DNA of 64,000 bases from Robiginitalea myxolifaciens (GCF_900115205.1 NZ_FOYQ01000002.1:1054001-1118000), one strand, 5' to 3'; shown: positions 8,007 to 17,349, counted from the stretch's first letter. Notes: generated by a model from the sequence alone, not told the origin. Numbers and translations are program-made.

Positions 8007-9404
8007 ATGAAGCGAATTGGACTTCTCGTACTGCTTTTCCTTTGCCGCGGAAACTTGCTGGCACAGGACATTCAAGGTACGTGGAATGGCTTATTAGAAA
8101 TTCAGGGTATGTCCCTTAGGCTGGTGCTGAACGTTGCCCCAGGAGAAGATGGCTATGTTTCAACCCTGGACAGCCCGGACCAGGGTACCAAAGGAATACT
8201 GGTAGATCGTACGCTGTTTGAAAACGATATTCTCCACTTTGAAGTAGAAAGGCTCAAATTAAGTTATTCCGGGAATTTGAGTTCCGATGGTGTGATCCGC
8301 GGAACTTTCTCTCAAATGGGGAGTTCATTCCCCCTGAATCTGCAGCGGGAAGCTATCGAAAAGGTCGTTAAGAACCGGCCACAGGAACCTGAGTTGCCAC
8401 TCCCCTACTACACTGAAGAATTGCGCTTTCCGAACAATACAGCCGGAATAGAATTAGCGGGTACCCTATCCCTGCCGGATACCACCGGGGTATACCCTGC
8501 CGTGGTATTAATTAGCGGAAGTGGACCGCAGAACCGGGACGAGGAACTCCTCGGACATAAGCCCTTCCTGGTGCTATCGGATTACCTGGTACGACAGGGA
8601 ATCGGAGTGCTTCGATTTGATGACCGGGGCACTGCCCAATCTACCGGAGATTTTGCCAGCGCCACCTCCCGCGACTTTGCCGCAGATGTCGCCAGCGCGA
8701 TTGAATACCTTACCCAAAGAAGGGAAATAGATAGTAATCAAATTGGACTAATAGGGCATAGCGAAGGAGGCTTAATTGCCCCTATGGTTGCCGCATCCAA
8801 TCCGGAAACCGCATTTATTATTATGCTCGCCGGTCCGGGGGTCAGCGGCTACGACATAATCCTGGAGCAAACCCGCCTTATTAACGATGCCGATGGCGTA
8901 GACCCCTTGGTTTCCGCCAAGAATCGCGAAGTACTTAAAGGCACCCTCAATGCCCTGATGGTTAATGAAGACCTGGAAATTGCCCGCAGTGAGGCCACTA
9001 GTTTTTTACAATCCACGCTCGAAAACGACACTTTGCTACTCCCTGAAGGCATGCCCAATGAGGAGTTCATCAATAATCAGTTAAATGTCCTGATTACTCC
9101 ATGGATGCGGTATTTCCTTATCTACGACCCGGCGGAGAGTTTACGCAAGGTAACCTGCCCGGTACTGGCCATAAATGGGGAGAAAGACCTGCAGGTGCCA
9201 CCGGGCCAAAACCTACCGGCTATAGAAATGTATTTGAAAGAGGCCGGTAATACGCGATTTCAGATTGCCGAGCTCCCCAACCTGAATCATTTATTTCAGG
9301 AAAGTACCACCGGTTCCCCGACGGAATACGCGGAAATTGAACAAACCTTTTCCCCGGCAGCCATGGATCTGATCTCCGATTGGATTCTGGCACAGGTGAA
9401 TTAA
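8007..9404 (+). CDS. Secreted alpha/beta hydrolase
   Basis: A 465-residue exported protein. The start is the ATG at 8007, which gives a signal peptide ending LLAQ near residue 20; a TTG further upstream would bury it. Residues 22-115 form a small beta-rich domain (GTWNGLLEIQG, LRLVLNV) common before such hydrolases in Bacteroidota. The alpha/beta hydrolase domain follows, with an oxyanion segment ISGSGPQNRDEE, the nucleophile in GHSEGG, an acid in INGEKDLQVP and the His in LNHLF. It is likely an esterase or acyl-aminopeptidase-like enzyme; the substrate is unknown. Confidence 0.85.
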   Translation: MKRIGLLVLLFLCRGNLLAQDIQGTWNGLLEIQGMSLRLVLNVAPGEDGYVSTLDSPDQGTKGILVDRTLFENDILHFEVERLKLSYSGNLSSDGVIRGTFSQMGSSFPLNLQREAIEKVVKNRPQEPELPLPYYTEELRFPNNTAGIELAGTLSLPDTTGVYPAVVLISGSGPQNRDEELLGHKPFLVLSDYLVRQGIGVLRFDDRGTAQSTGDFASATSRDFAADVASAIEYLTQRREIDSNQIGLIGHSEGGLIAPMVAASNPETAFIIMLAGPGVSGYDIILEQTRLINDADGVDPLVSAKNREVLKGTLNALMVNEDLEIARSEATSFLQSTLENDTLLLPEGMPNEEFINNQLNVLITPWMRYFLIYDPAESLRKVTCPVLAINGEKDLQVPPGQNLPAIEMYLKEAGNTRFQIAELPNLNHLFQESTTGSPTEYAEIEQTFSPAAMDLISDWILAQVN

Positions 9405-9411
9405 GTCTTCG

Positions 9412-9486
9412 ATGAGTCTTAAAAAACTTCTTGAACTGATTAGCAGAGGGCGCACGGATTACCTTCCGGAAAATCCGGAGCGCTGA
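9412..9486 (+). other. Possible 24-codon leader peptide
   Basis: An ATG at 9412 opens a 24-codon frame (MSLKKLLELISRGR and ten further residues, then TGA). Its end overlaps a short inverted repeat (TCCGGA, AAA, TCCGGA) and it lies just before the TrkH promoter. There is no homology I recognise; it may be a chance frame or the remnant of a gene. Confidence 0.2.
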
Positions 9487-9498
9487 ATCTTAAGGGGC

Positions 9499-9527
9499 TT
9501 GTTTCGTTTCTTTTAGTACTATCTTAG
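9499..9527 (+). promoter_or_regulatory. Promoter of the TrkH gene
   Basis: TTG (9499-9501), 18 bases, then TATCTTAG (9520-9527), one mismatch from TAnnTTTG. Transcription would begin almost at the ATG at 9533, suggesting a leaderless or near-leaderless mRNA. Confidence 0.45.
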
Positions 9528-9532
9528 GCAGG

Positions 9533-10882
9533 ATGAACAAAACACCAATTAAGAAAATTAAGTCCTGGTACACCCGGTTCCAGATTAGCAAATCCCCACA
9601 GATGAATTTGGTATGGGGATTTTTCCTTTACACCCTAATAGGTTTCCTTTTGCTAGCCTTGCCCATCTTCCACAAAGGAGAACTTTCAATTTTAGATAGC
9701 CTATTTACCTCAACTTCCGCTGTTTCGACCACAGGTCTGGTTACCGTCAACATTTTTGAGAGCTACAATTTTTTTGGGCAGTTCATAATCATGGTATTAA
9801 TACAAATTGGAGGTATTGGCTATATGACCCTTACAACCTACTATTTACTTTTTACCACGAAACGCATAACACATTGGCATCAGCGCGTTATCGGAGCGGA
9901 ATTCACGCTGCCCAACACCATTAAAATTCGCGACTTTATTCGCAGTGTAATCACCTTTACAATAATCATGGAGGTACTAGGAGCCATTGGATTCTACTTC
10001 GCGTTTGCCCAACATGGAATGACCGGATTAAGGGCCATCTGGTTTTCTATCTTCCACAGTGTATCCGCATTCTGTACCGCTGGATTTGCCTTATTCGATA
10101 ATAGTTTTGAATCTTTCAGCACTGACGTTTGGATCAATACCATTATTTCAATACTTGCCATAGCGGGGTCACTGGGCTTTATCGTAATTACGGATCTTTG
10201 GTATCGATTACGCGGGCGGACCAAAAGGCTATCCTTTACCACTAAGATCATTTCCTATGGATTTCTTGCGCTCCTGGGAATAGGCACCCTATTTTTTTAT
10301 TTTGGGGAACCGCTAACAGCAGAAAGCAATTCACCCTGGTTGTTGTCCTTTTTTCAGGCCATGACGGCTATGACCACGGTAGGATTCAATACCGTACCGA
10401 TTGGAGAATTAGGCCTGCCCATATTATTGCTGGTGACTTTTCTAATGTACATAGGTGCTTCGCCTTCGGGAACGGCCGGCGGACTTAAGATAACCACGCT
10501 GACTGCTTTAATATCTGTGTTAAAGAGTCGGTTATTTGGCCAACAGCAGATATCTTTTTTGGGCAGGAAGATCCCATTTGAAAGGCTCTATGTGGCCACC
10601 TCAACTTTTATATTATATACCGGAATCATATTTCTATTCACATTCCTGTTGAGTTTTACGGAAAGTTTCCCGATGGATAAAATTCTGTTCGAAGTTGCTT
10701 CTTCCCTTGGGACGGTAGGATTAAGCACAGGAATTACCGGAGATTTGTCCGTAGGTGGCAAACTTTTGATCATAATCTTGATGTTTACCGGGCGCGTTGG
10801 GGTGCTTACATTTGGATTTGCCCTCTTAGCCAGAAGTTCTTCAGAGGAACTTTCGATTAAATCGGACGATCTCGCTGTGTAG
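9533..10882 (+). CDS. TrkH/KtrB-family potassium uptake protein
   Basis: A 449-residue integral membrane protein of the Trk/Ktr superfamily, with four membrane-pore-membrane repeats. The selectivity-filter segments can be recognised as STTGLVTV (about 63-70), FCTAGFALF (near 180), TTVGFNTVP (near 283) and GTVGLSTG (near 395), each with the central Gly. The length fits KtrB better than the larger TrkH. It needs a cytoplasmic RCK-domain partner (TrkA or KtrA), which is not adjacent. The neighbours are unrelated, so it is probably a single-gene unit. Confidence 0.9.
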   Translation: MNKTPIKKIKSWYTRFQISKSPQMNLVWGFFLYTLIGFLLLALPIFHKGELSILDSLFTSTSAVSTTGLVTVNIFESYNFFGQFIIMVLIQIGGIGYMTLTTYYLLFTTKRITHWHQRVIGAEFTLPNTIKIRDFIRSVITFTIIMEVLGAIGFYFAFAQHGMTGLRAIWFSIFHSVSAFCTAGFALFDNSFESFSTDVWINTIISILAIAGSLGFIVITDLWYRLRGRTKRLSFTTKIISYGFLALLGIGTLFFYFGEPLTAESNSPWLLSFFQAMTAMTTVGFNTVPIGELGLPILLLVTFLMYIGASPSGTAGGLKITTLTALISVLKSRLFGQQQISFLGRKIPFERLYVATSTFILYTGIIFLFTFLLSFTESFPMDKILFEVASSLGTVGLSTGITGDLSVGGKLLIIILMFTGRVGVLTFGFALLARSSSEELSIKSDDLAV

Positions 10883-10919
10883 ACGAGGAAGTAGTATCTT
10901 TATATCAAATGCCTATTCC

Positions 10920-11468
10920 ATGCCAAGTACTGGAAACAGCCTCAGAGGAGTGTTGAATTTCTGCACCCAATGCTTAACGGGGTTTTTACTGACCATTTTA
11001 GTTTCCTGCGGAGAATCCGAACAACGAAGTTCGATCGATCCGGTAAATTGGGATAAGCGGATGGTCAAACACGCCATTGCAGATTCCCTGATTGAGGGTT
11101 CCACCTATCTCTCGGTGTATTCTCAAATTTACAGTCAGGACGAAAATCGGACGCACGACCTTACCGCGACGGTGAGTATGCGCAACACCAACCGCCAGGA
11201 CACGATTTATCTGAGCAGTGCCGATTACTTTGATACCCACGGCACGTTAATCAGATCTTATTTCTCCAAGCGGATTTTCATCCGGCCAATGGAGACCGTT
11301 GAAATTATTATTGACGAGGTCGATAAGGATGGGGGAACCGGCGCGAACTTTATTTTCGACTGGCAAGTCCCCGAGGGCGCCCTACCGCCACATTTCGAAG
11401 CGGTAATGATTTCTACCTACGGACAGCAGGGCCTTTCCTTTACCACACAGGGTGTTATTTTGAAGTAG
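10920..11468 (+). CDS. DUF3124 lipoprotein
   Basis: A 182-residue protein with an extended N terminus and a lipobox (TILVSC, Cys near residue 30). The rest matches DUF3124: STYLSVYSQIY, TATVSMRN, then the ending GANFIFDWQVPEG and AVMISTYGQQGLSF. Family members are predicted periplasmic beta-sandwich proteins of unknown function. TATCTTTA about 20 bases before the start may be the -7 element. The last 14 bases overlap the end of the convergent gene at 11455. Confidence 0.82.
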   Translation: MPSTGNSLRGVLNFCTQCLTGFLLTILVSCGESEQRSSIDPVNWDKRMVKHAIADSLIEGSTYLSVYSQIYSQDENRTHDLTATVSMRNTNRQDTIYLSSADYFDTHGTLIRSYFSKRIFIRPMETVEIIIDEVDKDGGTGANFIFDWQVPEGALPPHFEAVMISTYGQQGLSFTTQGVILK

Positions 11469-12216
11469 CCGTTAACCCGGCCTGGTTATAGTCATTAACC
11501 ATTTCCAGCAGGGAATCCAGGAACCGTTGATCGCAATTTGCTGAAAAACTCGCTGGCCGTTGAAATTCAATGCGGAAACTGTAATCCCCATTCTGGAATT
11601 TCGCCAGGATCTCCGGATTATCTCCAAAGAGACTTTTTAAGTTGGCGTTGCGGATGTTTTTCGGGTTCTTTCCTGTGTCTTTTTGATAGAGGATTTCAAA
11701 GTTGTTAAACATGAAATCACTGTGGGTATCCCCTCCGGCTAAAACGGCATCCATTACCGGTTTGTAGATAAACCCATTGCGGGTGCGGTAACCCCTTCTA
11801 AAAATGGTGATGGGGCCAGATGCCACCACCTCCAGGAGTTGGCTTTTCGGGAGCTTGTCGGTATTCTTCGGGGAGAACAGGTTGGCATACTTCACGCGGC
11901 GGAACTCTTTTCCGCTTTCTAAGGTAAAGCCTTCTATCTGCTTTACTTTATACTTTTCAATGGCCTTTTTCTTGATTTTTTTACCCTTGGAATAACGAAT
12001 AAATGCCTTTTCGTCTATGGTTCTTAGGGCCGACTGGAAGAGGTGCGGGTTGCAATAATCCACATAGATATAAGCTTCCCGGGTTTTCCCATTTTTGAAA
12101 GTTATGGTTCCCTTTTCATAGCCTGAACACTGATCAGCCGTCAGGGGGGATGCACTGACTCCGGGAAGTACCAGGAGCATTAGCGTAACGATTAGTAGGT
12201 TTTTCTGGAAATTCAT
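11455..12216 (-). CDS. Secreted hypothetical protein
   Basis: A 253-residue protein with a Sec signal peptide (residues 1-23, ending GVSAS). I do not recognise a family. After the signal there is a KGTITFKNGKTREAYI segment typical of Bacteroidota periplasmic proteins that describe a response to gene or metabolic stress, a Lys-rich stretch (KGKKIKKKAIEKYKVKQ) and a C-terminal helical region with two Cys. Its 3' end overlaps the DUF3124 gene by 14 bases on the opposite strand. The function is unknown. Confidence 0.65.
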   Translation of the reverse strand: MNFQKNLLIVTLMLLVLPGVSASPLTADQCSGYEKGTITFKNGKTREAYIYVDYCNPHLFQSALRTIDEKAFIRYSKGKKIKKKAIEKYKVKQIEGFTLESGKEFRRVKYANLFSPKNTDKLPKSQLLEVVASGPITIFRRGYRTRNGFIYKPVMDAVLAGGDTHSDFMFNNFEILYQKDTGKNPKNIRNANLKSLFGDNPEILAKFQNGDYSFRIEFQRPASFSANCDQRFLDSLLEMVNDYNQAGLTATSK

Positions 12217-12339
12217 GGATTCAAAGATTTGGTCAAAATAGAACGTAAACCACTGAATATTATTGCATTAAAGGAGGCTTAAGTATCGCGATCCTACTGT
12301 TTTGCTCAAGAAGGTAAATTTTAGCAAATTGCTATAGCT

Positions 12340-13455
12340 ATGGATACTCCTTCAGCTCTGGTGAGTGTATTGCTTTTTGCAGGTGCTTTGCAAGGCATTG
12401 TCTTTGGCGTGATTCTCCTTACCGGTAAAAAAGGAAACCGATTGGCCAATCGGTTTCTTGCCCTCTTGTTATTATTGCTTTCGTATCGCCTCCTGGTGCA
12501 GATCATGCGCTTGTTTGGTCTGGGATACTACGACGGGTGGTATTACATTATGCTGGATTTGAGCTGGGTAACGGGCGCCTTGCTTTACTTCTATGTGCGG
12601 GCCCTCATTCAGAAGGAATTCAAATTACGATCCAGGGACTGGATCCATTTTGTGCCTTTGGTGATCCAGGTGGCCTGCAGCATTTTTGTCCGCTTGCAAA
12701 ACCTGTATTGGGACGGAAGTCGGGAGAGTCTTTCCTGGCTGGGATATTGGGGATACGTGGTTTGGATGAATAACCCGACCATTTATATTGTTGCCAGTAT
12801 ACTTATCATAGGCTACGCCCAAAAAGCCAAAAATCTTCTGAAAGCGAACCTGGAATCCAAAAACTCCGATCAATTCCGTTGGCTCCTGCGCATCCTCGAT
12901 GTCTTCAAATGGTACTTCGTATTGGTATTGCTGATCCTTATCTGGGACTTGCTTATTTTCAAAGTGGCGACAGGGGAATCTTATTTCTACTTCACCAGGT
13001 TCTATTACTATCCCTTCTTCATTGGCTTGTCGGTATTGACATACTGGTTGGGATTATCCGGGTTTAATAGGAGGAATCAAAAAATCAAGAGTATAACCCA
13101 CTCCGCAGAAGAACAAAAACTATTTGCCGACTTGGAGAAAAAGCTGAATGCAGCTATGCGAGAAGAGCAATTATTCAAGGACCCGGAATTATCCCTGAGT
13201 CGGCTGGCCGAACATCTCGGCATTAAGTCCTATTTGCTCTCAAGATGCCTTAACGAATATCGTTCTGAAAGCTTTACAGACTACGTAAACACATTCCGCA
13301 CGCAGGAATTGCAACGCTTGCTGCAGGATCCTGAAAAGGATAAATTCACCTTGCTTTCACTGGCCTATGAAGCCGGTTTTAATTCCAAGTCCTCCTTTAA
13401 CCGGGCCATCCGAAAGCATTTAGGGGTTACACCAAATCAACTCCGGTCTAATTAA
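12340..13455 (+). CDS. Membrane-bound AraC-family transcriptional regulator
   Basis: A 371-residue protein with an N-terminal membrane domain of about seven helices (residues 5-235) and a C-terminal AraC/XylS DNA-binding domain (about 270-370). Both helix-turn-helix units are visible: LSRLAEHLGIKSYLLSRCLN and LLSLAYEAGFNSKSSFNRAI, with the ending HLGVTPNQLR. This layout is common in Flavobacteriia, where such regulators often control adjacent genes after sensing a signal in the membrane. The genes at 13544 and 13938 on the same strand are candidate targets. Confidence 0.88.
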   Translation: MDTPSALVSVLLFAGALQGIVFGVILLTGKKGNRLANRFLALLLLLLSYRLLVQIMRLFGLGYYDGWYYIMLDLSWVTGALLYFYVRALIQKEFKLRSRDWIHFVPLVIQVACSIFVRLQNLYWDGSRESLSWLGYWGYVVWMNNPTIYIVASILIIGYAQKAKNLLKANLESKNSDQFRWLLRILDVFKWYFVLVLLILIWDLLIFKVATGESYFYFTRFYYYPFFIGLSVLTYWLGLSGFNRRNQKIKSITHSAEEQKLFADLEKKLNAAMREEQLFKDPELSLSRLAEHLGIKSYLLSRCLNEYRSESFTDYVNTFRTQELQRLLQDPEKDKFTLLSLAYEAGFNSKSSFNRAIRKHLGVTPNQLRSN

Positions 13456-13543
13456 TCCCGAAAAAATAGGTGTCAATTTCCAAATTGAAGCGACTTATGG
13501 TAGCTTTTGCCCATACTTTGGTCCCGAATCAAAAAACCACATC

Positions 13544-13945
13544 ATGTTTAAATTTATCGATTACCTACTGGCCCTGGCATTATTGATCACGCTGGCCACA
13601 CCTAACATCAGTCGGGCACAAGACTCCCCGGAATCCCTTATTGGCACTTGGCGCCTGGACATGAGTCCGGAAAACTCGGAGGACAACAACTTTGCCATGA
13701 TGGAAATTACAGCAGTTAAAGGGCGGTCTTTTTCCGGAACCTTTTATCGCGAAGGAGTAGCCATCCGGAGCGGCCTGATCAACACACAAACAGGCAAGGT
13801 CTATGGGGCTCTAATCTCAGGGGATGGTACCGGCGAATATTACACCAGTTTTTACCTGGAGGATGGTCGGTTAGTAGGGACTACCCACGCCCCCGGGCGC
13901 AACTTCCTTTCTACCTGGATCGCAAACAAGGTGGAGGATGAATAA
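13544..13945 (+). CDS. Small secreted hypothetical protein
   Basis: A 133-residue protein with a signal peptide (residues 1-25, ending SRAQ). The mature part begins ESLIGTWRLDMSPENS and ends with STWIANK, a short beta-rich pattern like those of small lipocalin-type proteins. It overlaps the next gene by eight bases (ATGAATAA), indicating translational coupling with the S33-like hydrolase. It may be an accessory or inhibitor of that enzyme, which is inference from coupling only. Confidence 0.6.
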   Translation: MFKFIDYLLALALLITLATPNISRAQDSPESLIGTWRLDMSPENSEDNNFAMMEITAVKGRSFSGTFYREGVAIRSGLINTQTGKVYGALISGDGTGEYYTSFYLEDGRLVGTTHAPGRNFLSTWIANKVEDE

Positions 13946-15443
13946 GCCTACTTCCCTATATTCCCGATTCTTCCTCCTGATAGCTATCGGCTTTGTTACA
14001 CTTCAAGGTTGGGCCCAGCAAAGTAATCGCAGTTATACCCCAAAGTTTGAGGAAGCGAAGAAGCCAGTTGTTAAAGTACCGAAGGGAGAAGACTACACCT
14101 TTGGATACCTGCAGGTACCCGAAAATCGCCAGGAGCCCGGTGGAAAATGGATCAAGCTCCCGGTATATATCTTCCCGAGTAAGAATCCGCAAAAAGCTAA
14201 AGACCCGGTGATTTACACCGTAGGTGGACCGGGATATACCAGCATGCGGGCTGCCCAATACATCAGGGCCTATCAATATCGGGAGGATCGGGATTTTATC
14301 CTTTTTGAACAACGCGGAACCCAATACGCACAACCCAACCTGGCCTGCCCGGAATGGTCGGCAGCTTTGGCCGAGATTTATGGGGATGGCGATAGTCCCA
14401 TCAACCCGGATAGTATCCTGGCCGAAGCAGCACTCAAGTGTAAGAAGCGACTGGTTGCCAAGGAAATAAATTTGGACACCTATCGCACCACTGAAATCGC
14501 GGCAGACCTCCGCGACCTGGTACTCGCCTTGGGTATTGACCAGTACAATTTGTTGACCCTATCCTACAGCACAAAAATTGCGCAGGTAATGCTTCGGGAT
14601 TATCCCGACGGGATCCGGTCGGTTGTCATGGATTCCCCCCTACCCCTGGAGGTAAATTATGAAGAAGAAACGCTGGCTAATCTGGTTGAACTCGCCGGGC
14701 GGTTGTTGGATCAGTGTGCCGATGATCCCGAATGCAATGCGGCCCACCCGCAACTTAAGAGTCGGTTCTTTTCATTTTTGAAGGAGCTTGAGGCAAATCC
14801 CGTATCCGTCCCGCTGCCTGTAGACAGCGCAGCTAGCCGAGATACAGTGACCTATCAGGGCGGAGACATCTTAAGTCTGATTGCAAACGGTTCTACGGAG
14901 GAAATGGCCCAGGTCCCCGCTCTTATTGAGCAACTCCTGAATGGGGATAATTCATTCCTTGAAGCAGATGCCGCGAATCAGCAATGGACCACCGGTCCGG
15001 GTAATGGGATGGGAATGCGAATTTCGGTCTGGTGTGCTGAGGAGAAACCATTTATCGACCGGGACGCATTGGCTGCACAAGCTGAGAAGTATCCGGAAGC
15101 CGCTGGTATTGATCCGGAATTCATCCCCAAAGCGGTCTGTGATTGTTGGGGGGTTACCCCTGAGGACTCCCATGAGAATAAAGCGGTATCCAGCGATATC
15201 CCCGTATTACTGATCAGCGGGGAATACGATATTGAAACCCCGGTGAAATGGGCCGCAGCGATGCAATCCAACCTCTCAAATAGCTACCATCTTGTTTTTA
15301 AAGGGTGGAAACACGGCCCTACGACCAATTGGGGACAACCCTGTGCCATGGAAGCTGCGCGAGCCTTTTTCAATGATCCTTCGAAAATTCCAAATAATCC
15401 CTGTTTTGAGGAAATTGGAGGGATCAACTTCAAAAGCAACTAA
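13938..15443 (+). CDS. Secreted S33-like alpha/beta hydrolase with altered nucleophile elbow
   Basis: A 501-residue exported protein (signal peptide ending GWAQ near residue 27). It has the layout of the TAP-like/prolyl-aminopeptidase group: oxyanion motif VGGPGYTS near residue 97, helical lid, and a C-terminal LLISGEYDIETP segment with the acid and KGWKHGPTTNWG with the His. The nucleophile region reads LLTLSYSTKIA instead of the usual GGSYGT, so the Ser is kept but both flanking glycines are lost. Several Cys pairs suggest disulfides. It is coupled to the preceding gene by an eight-base overlap. It may be an unusual peptidase or an inactive binder. Confidence 0.82.
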   Translation: MNKPTSLYSRFFLLIAIGFVTLQGWAQQSNRSYTPKFEEAKKPVVKVPKGEDYTFGYLQVPENRQEPGGKWIKLPVYIFPSKNPQKAKDPVIYTVGGPGYTSMRAAQYIRAYQYREDRDFILFEQRGTQYAQPNLACPEWSAALAEIYGDGDSPINPDSILAEAALKCKKRLVAKEINLDTYRTTEIAADLRDLVLALGIDQYNLLTLSYSTKIAQVMLRDYPDGIRSVVMDSPLPLEVNYEEETLANLVELAGRLLDQCADDPECNAAHPQLKSRFFSFLKELEANPVSVPLPVDSAASRDTVTYQGGDILSLIANGSTEEMAQVPALIEQLLNGDNSFLEADAANQQWTTGPGNGMGMRISVWCAEEKPFIDRDALAAQAEKYPEAAGIDPEFIPKAVCDCWGVTPEDSHENKAVSSDIPVLLISGEYDIETPVKWAAAMQSNLSNSYHLVFKGWKHGPTTNWGQPCAMEAARAFFNDPSKIPNNPCFEEIGGINFKSN

Positions 15444-15468
15444 ACCATCCATTTCGTATCACTTGGGT

Positions 15469-15476
15469 TATCTTTG
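15469..15476 (+). promoter_or_regulatory. Bacteroidota -7 element (TATCTTTG)
   Basis: An exact TAnnTTTG match 27 bases before the ATG of the lipoprotein gene at 15503. No TTG is present at the usual distance. Confidence 0.45.
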
Positions 15477-15502
15477 GGCGGAGTATTTCTATCTATCGTA
15501 CA

Positions 15503-15967
15503 ATGGAGCAAAGGCTTTCCCCTTTGTATATCGCTTTACTCTTATGCCTCCTGCTATCGCCACTGCAGAGTTGCAAGGAGGCCGAAGTGTACCAGAAGTC
15601 CGGTACTGTTGATCCCAAAAATGCGGGACATTACGTAGAGGGAGTAGACGGAGAGCGTAATCGCCTGACCTCTATCCGTTATTTACTTACCCCCGATGGC
15701 AAGGCCGAACAACATACCCTGGAACGGGATAGTCGTTGGTCGGATTATCAATTGGAAGCAATCCGAAGAGGACGTTGGTATAATGGGGATTCCACCCTCA
15801 CAGTAATTCTGGAAAACGAAATGACGCCGGAGAAAAACCGGGATTCGGTATTACAATCCTATACTCAAAGGCTTCGACCCTCCGAGCGCGATAGTACCCT
15901 TATAGATACGCTTTGGGCCGCTCAGGAGGAAAGCGGTAAATTCCTTCGCCTGATCAGCCGCTTTTAA
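15503..15967 (+). CDS. Hypothetical lipoprotein
   Basis: A 154-residue protein with a lipoprotein signal (LSPLQSC, Cys near residue 24). The mature part is strongly charged, rich in Arg, Asp and Glu (HTLERDSRWSDYQLEAIRRG), and has no recognised family. It has its own promoter element 27 bases upstream. Its TAA overlaps the TAA of the convergent YfcC gene, so the two genes end on the same four bases. Confidence 0.6.
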   Translation: MEQRLSPLYIALLLCLLLSPLQSCKEAEVYQKSGTVDPKNAGHYVEGVDGERNRLTSIRYLLTPDGKAEQHTLERDSRWSDYQLEAIRRGRWYNGDSTLTVILENEMTPEKNRDSVLQSYTQRLRPSERDSTLIDTLWAAQEESGKFLRLISRF

Positions 15968-17298
15968 TTTACTCCGGAGAATAATCCGATTAGCACGACG
16001 GCGGCAGCCAATAGCATTAGCCCTACAAAGGGTTTCCATAAAAATTTAAGCCAGTCTTTGTAGTTTAAACCACTCACCGCCAGGATGGCCATCAGGGCTC
16101 CATTGGTCGGCGTGATCATATCCATAAGTACGGCTCCATACTGATAGGCAAGAACAGTAATCTGCCGCGGGATGCCCACCAGGTCTGATAATGGTGACAG
16201 TATAGGCATGGTTAGGACGGCTTGCCCGGAATAACTCGGCACTGGTAAATGAAGAATCGCCTGGGAAAATAACATACCTACCACAGATAGACTTTTAGGC
16301 AGAGATTCCACCGGATAAAACAATCCCTGTACCAGGGTGTCAATAACCACAGCATCCTGAAGGATACGGGTGATGGCGCCGGCAAGGCCGATAATTATCC
16401 CGGCAAAAATCATTTCCTTAAACCCTTCAATAAAAACCGAACCGATTCGATTCAGGGACATTCCAGCGATAAAACCCGAAATAATCCCCAGTGCGAAAAA
16501 GCACCCCGATAATTGATTAAAGCCCCAATCCCATTTTAAAATTCCGATAGTAACCCAGACGAAAACTCCGGCTGTAAGGCCCAAAATGGTATATCCCCGG
16601 GCTCCCAAAGGTTCGCCACCGGACGTCATGGCAACTTTCTCCGCAGGGTATTTACGGGCCATATACAGCAAATAAAGGATCCAAAGTGTCAGCACCGCAA
16701 AGAGTGCCGCTGTTCGAAATCCGGCAGCCGACAATAGCGGTAAGCCAGCCTCCTTTTGAGCAATTAAAACGGCAAAGGGATTCAAGGGACTAAAGGCAGC
16801 CGCAATAATTGCCGTACCGAAACTCATCGCAATGGTCAGCGGAATTCGGTAACCCATGGATTTTCCGAACAAAAGGAGGATTGGCGTAAGCGCGATAACT
16901 TCCTCCTGCAGGCCTATAGTTGCCCCTGCTGTAGCAAATAACAGTGATAACAGGACAATAGCCAGAGATTCCCGGCCCTTTAGGCGTCGGACAAGGGCTT
17001 CCAGGCTTTGACCCAATACTCCGGTCTTTTCGATCAGATAAAAACAACCGCCGATTAGAAGTATCAAAACGATCACATCGGCACGGTCGATTATCCCTTT
17101 CGGAATAGCTACAAATAAATCGAGTAAATCCAGAGGCGCTGTTTCCTGATATTCAAAGGATCCGGGAACTACCGTTGTGCGCTCTGTTTCCGGATCAGTA
17201 ATGCGCTGATAACTGCCTGAGGGGATAAGAAAGGTAAGTCCCCATGCCAGCAGAATAACGAGCAGCATGATGGAAAAAGCATTCGGAAATTTTTTCAT
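15964..17298 (-). CDS. YfcC family (DcuC-like) membrane transporter
   Basis: A 444-residue integral membrane protein with about twelve hydrophobic segments, matching the YfcC/C4-dicarboxylate anaerobic carrier family. Useful marks are the N-terminal LTFLIPSGSYQ, the LQEEVIALTPILLLFGKSMGY region and the C-terminal MDMITPTNGALMAIL. The start is the ATG at 17298; a TTG seven codons upstream is less likely. Family members carry carboxylates or peptides in exchange with ions, and the substrate here is not known. It stands between unrelated genes on both sides. Confidence 0.88.
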   Translation of the reverse strand: MKKFPNAFSIMLLVILLAWGLTFLIPSGSYQRITDPETERTTVVPGSFEYQETAPLDLLDLFVAIPKGIIDRADVIVLILLIGGCFYLIEKTGVLGQSLEALVRRLKGRESLAIVLLSLLFATAGATIGLQEEVIALTPILLLFGKSMGYRIPLTIAMSFGTAIIAAAFSPLNPFAVLIAQKEAGLPLLSAAGFRTAALFAVLTLWILYLLYMARKYPAEKVAMTSGGEPLGARGYTILGLTAGVFVWVTIGILKWDWGFNQLSGCFFALGIISGFIAGMSLNRIGSVFIEGFKEMIFAGIIIGLAGAITRILQDAVVIDTLVQGLFYPVESLPKSLSVVGMLFSQAILHLPVPSYSGQAVLTMPILSPLSDLVGIPRQITVLAYQYGAVLMDMITPTNGALMAILAVSGLNYKDWLKFLWKPFVGLMLLAAAVVLIGLFSGVN

Positions 17299-17349
17299 CT
17301 GGGTTGGTTTGGTCGGCAAGTATAGGTTTGCTGTCCTAAAATTAGGGAC

